From the NCBI GenBank assembly GCA_015680685.1, contig MNCI01009439.1:518492-582491 (forward strand): a DNA stretch of 64,000 nucleotides, written 5' to 3'. Position 1 is the first letter of the stretch. Each line of letters starts with the position of its first letter. Below are positions 1 to 12,789 of the stretch, piece by piece. A program made the position numbers and the translations under genes. Source of the stretch: Gnetum montanum. Its lineage: Eukaryota > Streptophyta > Gnetopsida > Gnetales > Gnetaceae. Under the pieces are notes generated by a model. The model ran no database searches. It worked only from the letters and a program-made list of their open reading frames with translations, and was not told the origin of the DNA.

Positions 1-1680
1 TTCTTTTTCTTCTTCTTCTAATGAATAATTAGTCTTATAATTAAAAATTTCCTTAAAACTTTTGAAATCTTTTAAACTACTAGTATGTTTGGTCATTAAC
101 TCAAAATAATAGCTAAGAAATTTTTTTAAGCTCCTTCTAGTGCCAAAAAAGAACTATTGGTGCACTAGGACTATTAAGATCTTTGAATATAATAAGCTAT
201 TAACTTATGAACTTAGATAAGAAATTTTCCTGTCCTCCTTCTAGCACCAAAAAGAACTCTTAGTGATTGTTTGGGACCACCAACACTTTCCTTCAATCTC
301 ACGACTAGGATCATGGCAAATGAAGCTGTTCCTTTAAACTTGAGTTTAGGTGTTTGTTGGTATTTAGCAACACCAAGGCTTAGATTCCTCCAAATAAACT
401 TTAGTGGTAATAGAGCGAACTAATAACAAATGTGTGTTTGTTGTTGTGAATGTTGGGTTTATGTATGAAATTGAAATTGGCTATTATAATAGAAATTTAT
501 CTAACTTTGTTGAATACTATGAGTCATTAAAGATTCCTATTTTGTCAAGTGACTTAGTCTATATACTCCCTATAGTATGTTGCCTGAAATAAATAAAACT
601 TCACCAAAATGCTTGAGCACAATTTTGCAAAAATCTACTCCTAATTTCACCTAGAGAGAAAGATCCACAAGAAAACTAGAAATAGAGCGAGATTCAAAAG
701 GATTTTAAAAGAAGAAGGAAAAAAGCAGATTTGTCTGAAATCTCAAACATTTAAGTGAGATAAATTGAACATGAGGAAACACTTCGAAATAAAGTTATTC
801 CAATTCAATCTAAAATATACTGAATTGTCCAAACTTTCTGAGCTCAACAAGTAATTTCACAAAAGACACTCTTATTAAACTACCAAAATGCTTTGTAAAC
901 AACAAAATACAAGCTGTTATTTGGCTAGTTAAATAATTGTCAAGAATTGCAAATAATAGAGCTATTAGAAATGATTTAACAATTTCAAGATTAAAACATC
1001 AAGGAAAAGACTTTAAAAATTGAAGCTATTTCAAGTCATCTCAAAATATCAAAAATTCTTTAGACCCTCTAAACTCGAATAGGCAATTTCATAAAGACAT
1101 TATTATTAAATTGCTAAAGATGCTTTTCAAAGACAACATAAACTCTTATATGGCAACCAAATAGAAGTCCACAACTGCACAAAAATAGAGCAATAAGAGC
1201 AATCGAAAAATCCCAAAATTAAATGCCAAGCACAAAATGAGAGGAAAAAAACTTATACAATTAAGAAGCCATGCTTTACAAGTAATCTTCAATAATTCTT
1301 TCAAGTTCCTTCCTACCACTCTACCCTTGAAGCTCTTTTTACAATGGCTTTTGGGTAGTTACAAACATCATGAAAAATTATGGTGAGTTAGGGGTCTAGT
1401 TGTAACTACTATAAGAAGTTACCATCCTATAACCCACCTTTGTAATATATATTTTTATTCTTTTAAAAAAAATCTTAGCTATAGTAGTAGAAGTAGTAAC
1501 GATTGAGTTGGTGCATGCATGAATTCATTGCATACATGGATGAGATGTGTATGAATCTGCCAAGTAGTTATGTTATATATGACTTGGAAGAGGTGCAACT
1601 GTTAGCGGTAACAATCACTCTCATGCATGTGTGAAATGTGGCTCATGAGTTAATTGTCCACCAAAACGAATGCGCATTTA
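1..1680. other. AT-rich stretch without recognised gene
   Basis: No reading frame here is longer than about 60 codons, and none resembles a family I know. The sequence is AT-rich with many short poly-A and poly-T runs. I see no LTR, tRNA or tandem repeat. It is most likely intergenic or very old repeat sequence. Confidence 0.5.
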
Positions 1681-3400
1681 GTCTTATCTTCGGAATGAAG
1701 ATTCATCCATTTCCATCGCGGAATTCTCGTGTGAAACGACATCATGCTCTCATAGACTTGCACTAAGATTCGTGAATTAGCTTTTCCAACACGTGGATCA
1801 ATCGCTGCTGTTCATCACACCACTGGGCTCCATCATCATCATCGCCCACGTGGACTAGGTGCTGTAATTGCATCTGCGTTTGTTAGAGTCACAAGCGTAT
1901 TTATCTTCATTCAAGCGTTATTCCCTAGCTCCTCCTCATCATCATCGTCGGCATCAGCCTCAGCTTCAAGTTTTTTTTGCTTATGCAGAGACACACAAGC
2001 GGTGGATGGCAGAGACCATGGGCGTTGCCATTATTGTGCAGCGAGAGGCTTGAAAAATCGAGTGCAGCATTTATTTCTGCGCCAGCTGAGGAGCCACGAT
2101 TGCTTCAACAACATGGCACTCACGGTAGAGGCAGTTGCCAATCAATCGGACAGTTATTGGCAGCATCGTGCTCGCACGCTGCAATTCAATGGCAGTGGAA
2201 TTGCAACATCTGGAACATTCTGCATAGTGCTCCGTGGTTGATGTTTCGATGAACACGTGGTATCCAGCAACTTCGGTTCGTGCAACTCCTCATCAAGATC
2301 GGCATGCCTGAGGTTAATGGCAGCGTCGTCCTCTCGTGTTTTCCCCATCATTCCCTCGAACTACTTCAGAAACCTGACTTCTCAAAGTCAGGCGGTCATC
2401 AAACATTGAATTAATGGGCCTCCTGCGCGTGAGTACCTGCAATTCCATGATTCCAAAGCTCTAAACCTGTCCCTTGTTGAATACATCACCTTTCATTCTG
2501 TAATCAAGTGCCACATAGCCCACGATGCCTGTCACAGTCTATGATACCGACGCATGAAATAAAGAAGGAAACAACTTGGCTTCAACAATCGAGCCTGCTA
2601 AAATCGCTTGGTGACGAGCTACGCGCAGCGCCCTGCATTCAATGGAGAAACTCCATTCTACAGATGCCCCCAAATCATCATGGTATATCTTCATTGCCAT
2701 TCCCAGACCTTCCTGTATGACGTCTTTGTAAACACACGAGTATCCTCTTTTACCAAGCGAGTTTTTATCACTGTAATTTCAGTAGCTCTGCGAAGCTGTT
2801 CCTCAGATACCATCAAGAAAGACTCCTTACAACAACTCCACCACTACGTTCTTGAACACCAAGGGCTTCCTATTTTTACGTCAACTCAACAACGCATACA
2901 CAGTCAATAATATGAAAGAGAAGCCAGCGACGCTACATATAATGACACAGATTGTGATGATTTTCCTATGCTTGCTGTGATTTTTTTGGGCAAATTCGGA
3001 ATCCCATGCACCTTCCACATAAATTGGGATTATGCGAAAACGAATTTCTTTAACCGTTTGAAGGCACCTGAACAGGGAACTGTGAACTTGTTTGTGCAGA
3101 GATCAATAACCTCAATAACAACTAGCTTTGGACCTAAATTATCGGAAAGAGGCTATTGAAAGAGTTAAAGGACAGATTAAGTTCCGTGACACTAAGCCAT
3201 CCAGTCATATACTGTGATGTTTTTGAGTGCCTCTTTATCTAGCAGGGTTTCATACCAAACAAACTGCACTGCTAATTGCTTCTTTTCTGGATTTCTTTCG
3301 AGCAACTCTTCAACTAAAGACTAATTCTAATTCCAGTTCGACAAGGGTATAATTTGGCACTTTAAACAAGGCCTCGGCGTCATTTAATTTAACAGCGAAT
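1681..3400. other. GC-richer segment, possible decayed gene, not recognised
   Basis: Base composition rises well above that of the flanks between roughly 1680 and 2900, and CpG dinucleotides are present. That is unusual in this window and resembles the composition of the RING genes further right. The longest open frames are about 60-100 codons in competing frames on both strands, and none can be matched to a family. It may be a gene fragment or a former untranslated or promoter region. I assign no function. Confidence 0.3.
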
Positions 3401-3540
3401 AACGCCTTTCAGAAAATCATCCCCTTTTAAGATCAATCATAGACCATATGATAAACAGAGACCCTTTTTCAAAGCCTGCTTCATAAAAGGGTGAAAATGT
3501 GCCAACAAGAAAAATGGAAGTATACATATATGATTTCTGA

Positions 3541-4110
3541 GACTTGAATAAGGCAACCATCAAGGATGATTTTCCTTTGTCTAGTATTGACCAACTTATT
3601 GATACTATGGCTGAACATGCCTTGCTATCCTTCATGGATGGGTTTTTGGAATACAACTAAATTAGGATTAACCTAGAACATCAACTTGGTATAACCTTCA
3701 TGACCTCATGGGAAATCTTTTATTACACCATGATGTCTTTTGTCCTGAAGAATGTAGGAGCAACATACGAGAGAGTGCTGACATACATCTTTAGTAATTG
3801 TATGCTAGGATTGCTCAATGACTATGTAGATGATATAGTTGTTAAGTCCAAAGTGGCCAACAGTCATGTGCATGACCTTGACCTTGTGCTGAAACAATGC
3901 CTCAAGTATGAGCTTAGGCTTAACCCCAAGCAGTATGTCTTTGGCATCAAAACTGGTAGGATGCTTGGCTTTGTAGTATTTGAAGCAAGAATACATGTCG
4001 ACCTAATAAGGTTAAGGCCACATCCAACTTGGTAGCACCAACTAACCTTAAGGAGCTTCAAGAAATGCAAGGTAAATTACAATTTATCCTTAGGTTTATC
4101 ATTAGACTTA
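3541..4110 (+). pseudogene. Reverse transcriptase fragment (Tat-type gypsy)
   Basis: The RT palm and fingers are readable. The block starting DLNKATIKDDFPL, then LLSFMDGF, is followed near 3660 by a stop. The next block at 3700-4035 contains MTSWEIF, the SFVLKNVGATYERV helix and the catalytic box YVDDIVVKS at about 3823-3850, then LRLNPKQYVFG and the LGFVV strand. The catalytic aspartates survive, although in-frame stops and a frame change near 4035 make it non-functional. It is the amino-terminal part of the pol remnant described above. Confidence 0.85.
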
Positions 4111-4128
4111 ACAAATAGGTTACAACCC

Positions 4129-4640
4129 ATGCAACACTTGCTTAGGAAAGAAGTTCACTATGAGTGGACAACTCAATGCCAAGAAGCCTTTGAAAACCTT
4201 AAGCAAGAGTTGGCACACCTACCTACAATTTATCCACCAAAAAAAAAAAAGATAAGCCTTTTTACATCTACCTTGATATCTTTGACACGTCTATTACCTC
4301 TCTACTCTGTCAACAAATGAGATGATAGAGAAGAGTTGCCTATATACTACTTGAGTTATGCATTGATTACCTATGAGACCTAATACATTGAAGTGGAGAA
4401 GTATTGTCTAGCCCTAGTCTTCTCATTAAAGAAATGGTGGCACTACCTCTTTAGGAGCTAGGTCAATATCATTTGCAAATATAACTTACTTAGAGCCATC
4501 ACAACCAATATCTATGAAAATAGTCGTATCACCCATTGGAAAGCCATAACAACTGAGTTTGACCTTCATTACATCTTTCAAGCCTTAACAAAAGGTCAAT
4601 CTATAGCCACACAACTTACTATTTCACCAAGAGAAGGCCA
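4129..4640 (+). pseudogene. RT connection / first RNase H remnant
   Basis: The open part at 4129-4320 encodes the usual post-RT segment (LLRKEVHYEWTTQCQEAFENLK, from the connection domain that binds the template-primer). Through several stops the frame then continues with PIYYLSYAL and YIEVEKYCLALVFSLKKW, the conserved start of the gypsy RT-linked RNase H. It lies between RT and the second RNase H, the expected order for a Tat element. Stops at about 4319, 4381 and 4459 show it is dead. Confidence 0.75.
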
Positions 4641-4653
4641 TACAACCATTGAC

Positions 4654-5110
4654 TTGGAATTCCTGAATGAATATGTCAACATTTTTAGCAATGTACCCAA
4701 GGGCTATGAGGTGATTATGCTCTTTGACGGAGCTTCGACTATCCATGGGGCCATTGCTGCTACCATCATAACATTCTTGTCTAGTGAAATCCAACCCTTT
4801 GCTTACCATTTCAAATTCTCATGCATCAATAATGTAGCTGAGTATGAAGGATTGATTAGGATAATGATGGTAGCCCATGACTAAGGAATCAAATGCCTAA
4901 TGATTAAATGTGATTCACAACTTGTGGTTAACAAAGTAAATAAGGTTTGTGCATGTAAAGCAAAACATTTACAACCTTACTGTGACCTAGGAAAGAAACT
5001 AATACAACAATTTACATATGTTAGTATCTAGCATGTACCACAAACTAAGAACATGCTAGTTGATGTCATTACAACCTTAGCTCTCAATGTGATGCCTAAT
5101 GTGTTTAGAA
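4654..5110 (+). pseudogene. Second (archaeal-type-like) RNase H remnant
   Basis: This block encodes MLFDGAS (first catalytic Asp strand), NNVAEYEGLI (the Glu helix typical of RNase HI-like folds) and, after a stop at about 4882, MIKCDSQLVVNKV (third acidic strand). It ends with VPQTKNMLVDVITTLA, matching the C-terminal region seen in these domains. A second RNase H placed after the RT-linked one marks the Tat/Ogre group and is thought to have been acquired separately. All three acidic positions can still be read, but the frame is interrupted. Confidence 0.75.
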
Positions 5111-5299
5111 AATTTCCTTCCTTAACAATGAACTATGTTATTCCCATCATGCAAAACACTAAGGATAACTTTGTAGCCTTTGTTAGTACCACTCCTCCAA
5201 GGAAATGGTATGACGATATCAAGTTTTACCTCATGTATGATGAATCTCCACAAGACCTAACTACTTCTCAAAAGGATGTTGTACATAAATGATCAAAAT

Positions 5300-6450
5300 A
5301 GTATGTCATCGGAGGTGATAACACACTATGTCAACAGTCTTATGATGGCATATTATTAGTGTGCTTAGGCAAAATCAAAGCCTACATAGTCCTTGAGCAT
5401 GTTCACAAGGGTATATGTGGAGGACATATAGCACCTAAAGCCATGGTCACTAAAATTAGGTGACTAGGCTATTACTAGTCCTATATGAAAAATGATTACC
5501 TATAGAAGGTTAAGACCTATGACACTTGTGAACAACATAGCAACCTAATACATGTGCCACCTACGGAGTTACACACTACCCAAATAACTTGGCCATTTAA
5601 ATGATGGGGGTTGGATATCATTGAACCTATAGTGCCTAAGTCTTTTATAAGTCATAGCTTTATCATTAACAAAACCGAATACTTCACAAAGTGGTTAAAG
5701 CTATTTCGCTTAGGAAAATAATGTCTCAACAAGTACATAGATCTATACTAGATAATATAGTAGCTCGTTTTAGCATACCTATGATCATAGTCATGAATAA
5801 TGGACCACAATTTAGCAACCACAAAATGAAAAACTTTCGTCATGACCTAGGCATTAAGCATTTCTTTTCATCACCGTACTACCCCCAAGCCAATGGACAA
5901 GTTGAAGTTAGCAATAAGGCCATCATAAACTTGCTTTAAAAGATGTTGAATAATAGCATAGCAAGTGGCATAAGTGGCTTGTCCATGCACTTTGGGCCTA
6001 TCAAACAACTTATCGAATCACAACTAATGTAAATCCATATAGCTTGGTTTATGGTTCTAAAGCTATTTTTCCTCTTGAATTATAGGTTCCATCACTCAAA
6101 GTGCCTCTATCAAACTTCATTAATGACAAATAGAATAAGGATCTATGTACCATGGACTTGGACTTGGTGGAGAAGCAATGAGTACGAACACTTGCTCACA
6201 TCAAGTGATACCAAGAGAGGCAAAAACAACAGCACTACCATGACCTAAACAAATGAAAGATCAAGAAGAGAGACCTAGTTCTCAAAGCTATCCATGAGCA
6301 TGCAGAAAAATTCTTAGCCAATTGGGAAGAGCCTTTTTTTATTACCAAGGCCTATGGCAGTGGAGCCTTTAGAATAACAGACATGGATTGAAATGATTTG
6401 GCTAATCTAGTCAATCATTCCTATCGAAAGCCTTATTACATATAACATGC
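5300..6450 (+). pseudogene. Integrase remnant of Tat-type element
   Basis: Integrase catalyses insertion of the cDNA copy. The zinc-binding start is partly visible (EHVHKG, then a degraded CxxC, with only one Cys left in YDTCEQH). The core reads WGLDIIEPI (first Asp region) and, at 5691-5939, a block with VMNNGPQFSN (Asp replaced by Asn in the second motif) and SPYYPQANGQVEVSNKA (Glu retained). The C-terminal domain continues to about 6440. Several stops and a lost catalytic Asp make it inactive. Confidence 0.8.
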
Positions 6451-6957
6451 TTTTCTAATAGGTATCAACATTAACATCCATGACCACAATGACCAATAAC
6501 AAGTGAGCTAACATTCTTTTCTCTATCTCTTTTTGCACAACAAATGGATTGAAAGACTTTGTAAAAACTATAGCACAAGATGCAGATCCCTTTTGGGTGT
6601 AACAATCGTGACCTTCAGTGACCTGGTTTGTTGATTTTTTCATGTAACCCTATGCATTGTCTTATGACAACATGCTTTCTTTCTCTTGTTTTGTTATTCT
6701 CTTAGGGTTGTGTTTACAAGATGAAGCCTGGAGTCATCACGAAGGTGCAACTCATTATGACAACAAGTCATCATGTGACCTCAGTGCACAAGATTTAGTG
6801 AGTTTGTTCTACCATCCTAGGAGTGCTTATTCCACTTCACTCCCATTATCTCTCCTTGAGCTCAAACCCATAACCTGATTATGACCTTCCTTACCATAAA
6901 TGACAATGGTAACCTATGTTTGACATTCATGCATTATGGCCATAAGATATCTCTTTT
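6451..6957. other. Unassigned sequence between Tat remnant and element 1
   Basis: About 500 bases separate the integrase tail from the target site of element 1. One 73-codon frame (6657-6878, plus strand) is present but unrecognised. It could be the long 3' non-coding part of the Tat element, cut by the later insertion. Confidence 0.4.
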
Positions 6958-6962
6958 GTCAT
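6958..6962. repeat. Target-site duplication (left) of element 1
   Basis: GTCAT directly left of the LTR matches ATCAT directly right of the other LTR (20143-20147) at four of five bases, as expected for an old 5-bp Ty3/gypsy duplication. Confidence 0.6.
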
Positions 6963-7838
6963 TGATGAGTGGTTAGTAGACCCTATGCCCAACCATACAA
7001 ATCACTAAGCATTCATGTGCGATCTAGTTGAATTTTGTGGACTTATAGCCTTCTAATTACACTAGTCTCTAGGAAGTGAAACTAACCATTATAATCATTG
7101 TCTTCGGTATGGTTAAGTGAAACTAAGGCATATGATTTTTATCATTTTTATGTTTTATGTTCTAAGTTACCTAAGAATAAAAAATAAAGAATTATATATT
7201 TAATTGCTTATTTACTCTAATCAACTAACATTTAACTAATCCTAACATGAGCATTCGTTCCCACTTGTTCTACACATTCTAAACAAGTTTAACGCTACTG
7301 GGTTACGAAACATTAAGCGTTACTGGGATTACTAAGCACCAAGCATATGCTCGAAGTGGTCGTACTTATATGCATAATTAATTATTATTTAATTTGTCTT
7401 AATCTAGCTTAATTTACCTTAAATTAGCTTAATTTAATTACTTTAATTACATAAAGCATGAAATAAAATTGGTTAAATTATTAAATGCATAAAGAAAATA
7501 ATTAATCTATTTCCAAGTGCTACAAAGTTTATTAGAAAGCTCATCTTTATTGTCACACACATTGTAGTGCTCAGGTACAACAGTGCTTGAATAAATATTT
7601 GTATACTCTTTGACTCTTACTATGGGCACTTAGAAAATATTCTAACTTTCAAGTGGAAAAACTGCTAGAGCTTCACTACAACTATAAGACTTATTTCCAT
7701 AAACATAGCTAGTGATCGTGTATTTATAGGCAAAACAGGGAGCCCCATCAATAGGTACACATCAACAAGTCAAACCCTATGTTGATGGGATCACACCAAC
7801 GACATCTTGTCAACGTGGCCAACCATGAAGCTTCATCA
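6963..7838 (-). repeat. Element 1, 3' LTR
   Basis: Direct repeat of 19261-20142. It begins TGATGAG and ends ATCA on the plus strand, keeping TG...CA ends. Landmarks shared with the other copy are the CATATGATTTTTATC block, the paired phrases around CTACTGGGTTAC and TTACTGGGATTAC, and an inverted TATA box (TATTTATAGG at about 7719). The U3 side (about 7735-7838) holds short repeats built on GTTGATGG/CATCAAC. Confidence 0.92.
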
Positions 7839-7850
7839 TACCCCCACAAT
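7839..7850 (-). other. Polypurine tract of element 1
   Basis: On the element strand, TTGTGGGGG lies next to the start of the 3' LTR. This is the normal place and composition for the plus-strand primer of reverse transcription. Confidence 0.65.
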
Positions 7851-8072
7851 TAAATGAAAACTTGTTCTCAAATTCTTTACAAAATTTGGAAAGGTATGGA
7901 ATTATTGACATACAAAATAGACACACAAACTACACAACAAAAACTAAGTACCTAGAGTGTATCATTTTTTTCATTGATTACAAAATTTTGGATTTTCAAA
8001 ATAACAAAATTGAACGCTAGGAAAAAATTCCCAAACATAATTCCTCAAATGGTGTGAAGAAATTGAAGAAAA

Positions 8073-10852
8073 TCAAGTGGTCCTAGGAGGTGGAGGCTCC
8101 GAAGGCTCTAAAGGACCTTCTCTTACTTTAGGTGCATGTAGTGGTTGAGGTAGTTGTGGTTATCTTGGAGTAGCTGCAACTTCTAGTGAAATATGAAAGG
8201 TGTTCAACAGTGCCTTCATATTCTCCTCCTTTTCCCTAGGATCATTCGCAATCCATATAGTATCTTAAATGTAGGCTAGAGTGGGAACATCTCAAGGACA
8301 GGGCATTGCTAGGAACAGCTCCTTCATGTTAACAAACCAGGTAACAAATAGTTTGCATTCAACATCAAATGCCTTGATTGCATTCTAGAGCTCTTGGTAG
8401 TCATTCATCTTGTTGGCTAAGTTCTCAATAGTTGATCCTTGATCGATGAACTTTGCCTTGAGAACCTCGAGTTTGGCATTGGCAATCTCAAGCTTTTACT
8501 TGGTGTCCTTGTGATGCTTGAATTCTACTTCATATAATAAGTATGAACTAGACACATCTTTCTCCAATTCTAACCACAATCATCTAGTAGTCAACATCAC
8601 CAAATTTGCATAATGAAGATTGACAAGCTCTACGTACTCCATCATCTCCTTGATGTGTAGCTCTTTTATGCAGATTTATACTTTGTTGTAATTATTAAGC
8701 CCATCAAAGATAGGCAACTAGACATCACCTTCTTCCTTAAAATGCTAGAGGGCCTTATTAACTTTTTCCTTTGTCATCTAGATGTGTTTCTCATTAATTT
8801 ATTTCTATAAACCAACCTAATCTCTAGAATGGTTCTTGACTCTCTTAAATTTGAGAGTCTTATTTTTCCAAGCAGCTATCTCTATCACAGATTTTGGCAA
8901 AGGGCTCAAACTTCCTCCCTGAAGAGATTTCTATTTTTGCTACCAATCTCCTGAACTCATTGTTTACTTTGGCTAGTTGCTCTTACTATTAATGGATAAA
9001 ATCTTGCATTTGTTTCTTCTACACATTAACATTGCATAGGCAATGATTTTCTGTAGTCAAAATTACATTCTCATGATGTGTCTGAACTAAGTCCTTTTGA
9101 ATGATGTGCATTTTGGCATTGGCCATGGACTAGTCAAAGATAGTCATCTCCTTCTTGTTCACAACCTTTCTAAGCTTGTCTTTAAGTTGCTTGAAGGCTT
9201 CATTCCTTATTAATGCAAGGTTGAGAAACCTGGGATCAATAAGATTGATTCTTAATTCAACAACCTACATAGCCAAGTGTTAGTTTTGTGCTTGGGTTGT
9301 TTCAAGTTTCCCCTCTAATATACTGCACTTGCCCCTTGCTTCTAGTAGCTTTGAATGGGTTATAGTAATTATTTCTAGGAGGTCAAATACATCTAAAATA
9401 GGTTTCCTAGTTTCCACCAGTTGGTCCAATAACTCCTCAAGCTAGGCCACACTTAATCTACTCCTAACTATTCCTATGGACATTTGCACATCTCTAAGTG
9501 TAGAAATGTCTGATACAGACACTGCAAGTGTATTAAGTGCCTTGACAATTCTATTAGAAACCACCTCTACTGCTATCTCCTATCCATGATGCTACATCAT
9601 CAAGATAGTTACCCACTAATCCTCCTCCAGATGCATTGAAAAAGTAGCAGAATTCCCAAAAATTTCTGGGAATTGCTGATGTTGCGAGAGAGATACCATT
9701 ACCTCTTAGGCATCAAGATTTGATCTCATAAATAGCTATGTTCTTTAGGCTAAGAAAATTGGCCCACCTTCTTCCATCTAGCTAATTATTTGAGCCATTA
9801 TATTGCGGTCTCTCATCATTGAGCAATATATAGATGGATCACCATCACTTATTCCTGCTCTCGCAAGAGCTACTCTTAGATCTCGCACATGTGCTCAAGG
9901 GTAGCATGGGCCTCTAGCATTTTTTTTTGAGTGGGTAGTGGTGGTGGTGATTTCTTCTCATCTTCTTGGATGACTTTAGTAGGCACCTTATCCTTCATCA
10001 TCTTCACCTAGGAAGTGGATGGAGCACATTGAATAACATCATTTGTATAGCAAGTTATGCCTTCACTCTTGCATAATTTTTGAATGAGGCATAGGAAGGG
10101 GAGTACCATCCTTCCACATTCATTTTCTTTAATCCACTTTTCTATCTCAAGCTAGATAAGTTGTGGAAGGTTGACCAGGAATTTACTACATAGAGTAGCA
10201 CATGCATGAGTAGAGAAGGTTGTGATTTTGCTTGGCCTCATCATTGGATTGAGGTGAAAGGTCGTAATCTTAAAATATGCATGTTCTTTCATGTTGAGCA
10301 TGCCAACTCCTTATCATTGACTAAATAACACCATTGCATCCATTCCTTCTTGATGCTAGGATCTACCTACATGAGGATTTCAACAAGGTTTGCCCCTATT
10401 TTTGGTAACCCAAGGGCCTCTACGATAGCTTTCACCGAGTAGGTCACTGAGATGTCATTGATTTTGACTATTAAACCAACTTGCTGATTATTATAGAATA
10501 AGTATGTTTCTACCATGTACCACTCCCTGATGTAAGTGATTGTGAGCCACATGGGAGAGTTCTATAGTTGATTCTTAACTTATGGAGGTGTGAACTCTAA
10601 GAAAGGTTCAAAGTTTAATTCTTGGAGCACCGAATTCTAGACCTTTTTGTTCACAATCTGCCTAAGGTAAGGTTCTGTTAATGTAACCTTAAGGTTCGAT
10701 CTAGGTTTAGGTGCCTCATCTCAGTGAGACTATTCTATTGTAATAGCTTTTTCAAGAATTTGTTGGACAGATTCCACTTTAGGCTCCTCTTGAAGAGGTC
10801 CTGTTGCATGGGTCTCTACTTGCTCATGGGGTTGTTCTTGGTCCCTTTCCAT
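8073..10852 (-). pseudogene. Extra ORF downstream of integrase (plant retroelement ORF, Athila-type position)
   Basis: A decayed minus-strand coding block of about 925 codons lies between integrase and the 3' LTR. The start region is Gln/Glu/Pro-rich. A middle part contains WLTITYIREWYMVETYL and VGLIVKINDISVTY followed by VEALGLPKIG, then the phrase GRMVLPFLCLIQKLCKSEGI. This pattern resembles the 'putative plant transposon protein' domain I associate with Athila extra ORFs. The C-terminal half has heptad-like segments (for example EQLAKVNNEFRRLVAKIEI near 8975) suggesting coiled coils, and ends Pro-rich with TGA at 8073-8075. I see no signal peptide or membrane segment, so I do not call it env. 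At least ten stops are present. Elements 2 and 3 lack this block. Confidence 0.65.
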
Positions 10853-12789
10853 TTTTGGTCATTTATCTCATGGTTGGGACGATCCTCCTTTCTACGCATG
10901 GTTTCCTTTAGGTGTCATCTGTGGTCAAAACATAACCAAGGATTATCATTCAATGCATAACTTATAACATTTAAGTACCTTTCTCATTGGGTGGTTACAC
11001 TTAAGCTAAGTTTGGACCATGGTAGATTGATTATTTTATATTATTTTGATGATTTTTAACTTAGAATGTTACTAGAGCTTATTGGAAGGACTTAACTCTT
11101 ATAATTTGATGTTTTAATGTTTATTTCTTTATTAAACCCTGTGGGAGTTAGAAATTTTTACGAAAATTTTTTTGTCAAAAAGTTAAGGTTTATAGTCCCC
11201 ATGACAAAGAGCTTACCTCCAGTAGCTACGAGGTCGAACAATGTAGTGAATTGAACAAACAGTTAGGAAGATATGGCTCATGGAAGGTTCTAAGCTCTAA
11301 AAATTTCAAAAACTCCCCCTTGTTTATGAGAAATGTGAAATTTTTTTTAAGTATTCATGCATATTTATAGACATTTTTCCTTACATCAATGGTGTCTCAT
11401 TGACAAGAGGGACATGTATATGGGGTCCTTTCGATGGAGCTAGTCCATAAAATTTTTCACTTTAAAAATCTTGAAAAATACAAGGAGTTTTCTTATGAAA
11501 TTGGTGTTCATAAAGAGCCAAAAAAATATGAACATGATGAAAACCTTAGAAGAGGATTTGGAAATTCATAAAAAATCAGAGAATTATGGGAGAATGAAAT
11601 TTTATTGGAGAAAATACCTTAAGAAGTGCACAATTAGATGTAATTGATGGAGCGCACAAAAGATTTGATTGCCAAAATATCTAAAGATAAGGAACTTAAC
11701 TACCCTAACCAAGAGATATGCAAGTGTATCCTTTCCATAGTAGGCTTATCTCCTTTTTGTACCCTTTCATAACCTCAACTAAGGAGTCCGTGGATCCCAT
11801 GGTGGATTAATGGTTATGAAAAGTTAAGGATCGAATCTAGAAGAACATTGAACAAGACATGGAAATTAGCAGTGAGCTGAATGATGGAAAGCCTTGATAG
11901 ATGATAAAGAAGGTAAGATGGAATTCCAAACTATGGTTACATGAAGTCCCTTGTGAATCTTATGGTTAAATGACCTAATGAAGTCCATCCTTAGTCTAGA
12001 TCAAAACTAATCACTTTCAATGACTTTGCATCACCACTCTAAGACCAGACCCCTCTCCCTTGAGATACAAAAATGCTCCCACAGATTAATCATCGTTCCT
12101 TATTCGAGAAGAAAAGAGAAGTAGGAAGTAAGAAAGGGCCTTAGTTAGAGGGGACCTTCAGGCATGAGTAACATGTCTTTCTAGTCCCATAACAAATTCT
12201 TGTAGCCAATTATTTTGTCTCAAGGATGTGCTTTGAATTCCTATCATGTTCTTTTCTTTTTAAATTTTATGTTTTTATAAATTTCTAAATGGGAACCACA
12301 CCATGCAAAGACTTATTAACTTCTTATTATTGGTCGACACTGAACAGTAAGAAATCCATGAAAACATAATTGCACTCAAGTAAGTACAAAGGCACAAAGA
12401 GTATTGAATCCTCTTGAAGTCATACCCTTTTCAAACCTTTGAACCTTTTCCAAGTTTGCAAACTACGAAGGTCACAATTTTGTTAATGTTTTATTAATGA
12501 AAAAGGGACCTCATACTTCCAAAACCAAGAAGACCATAGAGTTGGTGGATGGGTGGATGACGTGGACTCACTGCCTATTCCATGAAAATGAAACTTTGTC
12601 TTAATCATTAGTCATCAAAATTCAAAAATAGAAACCAAACATTAGTATTCAAAAACATTAAGTACAAACCACCATTAGTAAATAACTATAACATCACTGT
12701 GTCCTATTGGAAACAAAGCATTTTATTAGAAAAAAATAAGAAAAATTCACATCAAAATAAAGTAAAATATAAATGAAATTGTAAAATAT
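10853..12789 (-). other. Element 1 non-coding spacer between integrase and extra ORF
   Basis: No long frame. It contains phrases shared with elements 2 and 3, for example CCCCATGAC followed by CTCCAGTAGCTA at about 11200 (compare 47833 and 58380), and a GGAGTCCGT phrase near 11785 shared with 48078. These shared landmarks show this is common internal sequence of the family. Confidence 0.6.

Larger units (their letters stand above)
3541..6450 (+). mobile_element. Ty3/gypsy Tat-type retrotransposon remnant (pol only)
   Basis: A decayed plus-strand pol runs RT, RNase H, second RNase H, integrase, with many stops and frame changes. Two RNase H-like domains in tandem before integrase is, as I recall, diagnostic of the Tat/Ogre group of plant Ty3/gypsy elements. 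The integrase C-terminal part still reads RDLVLKA, then NWEEPFFI, GAFRITDMD and KPYY, which resembles Tat integrase tails. No LTRs or gag were found. Element 1 is inserted about 500 bases downstream, so the 3' end may lie beyond it or be lost. Confidence 0.8.

Noticed and set aside
2600-2910. Possible laccase or pectinesterase fragment
   Set aside because: Only four- to eight-residue resemblances (such as YNNSTTT) in separate frames; not enough to name a family.
8073-10852. Calling the extra ORF of element 1 an envelope gene
   Set aside because: No signal peptide, membrane segment or glycoprotein pattern is visible; it fits a retroelement extra ORF better.
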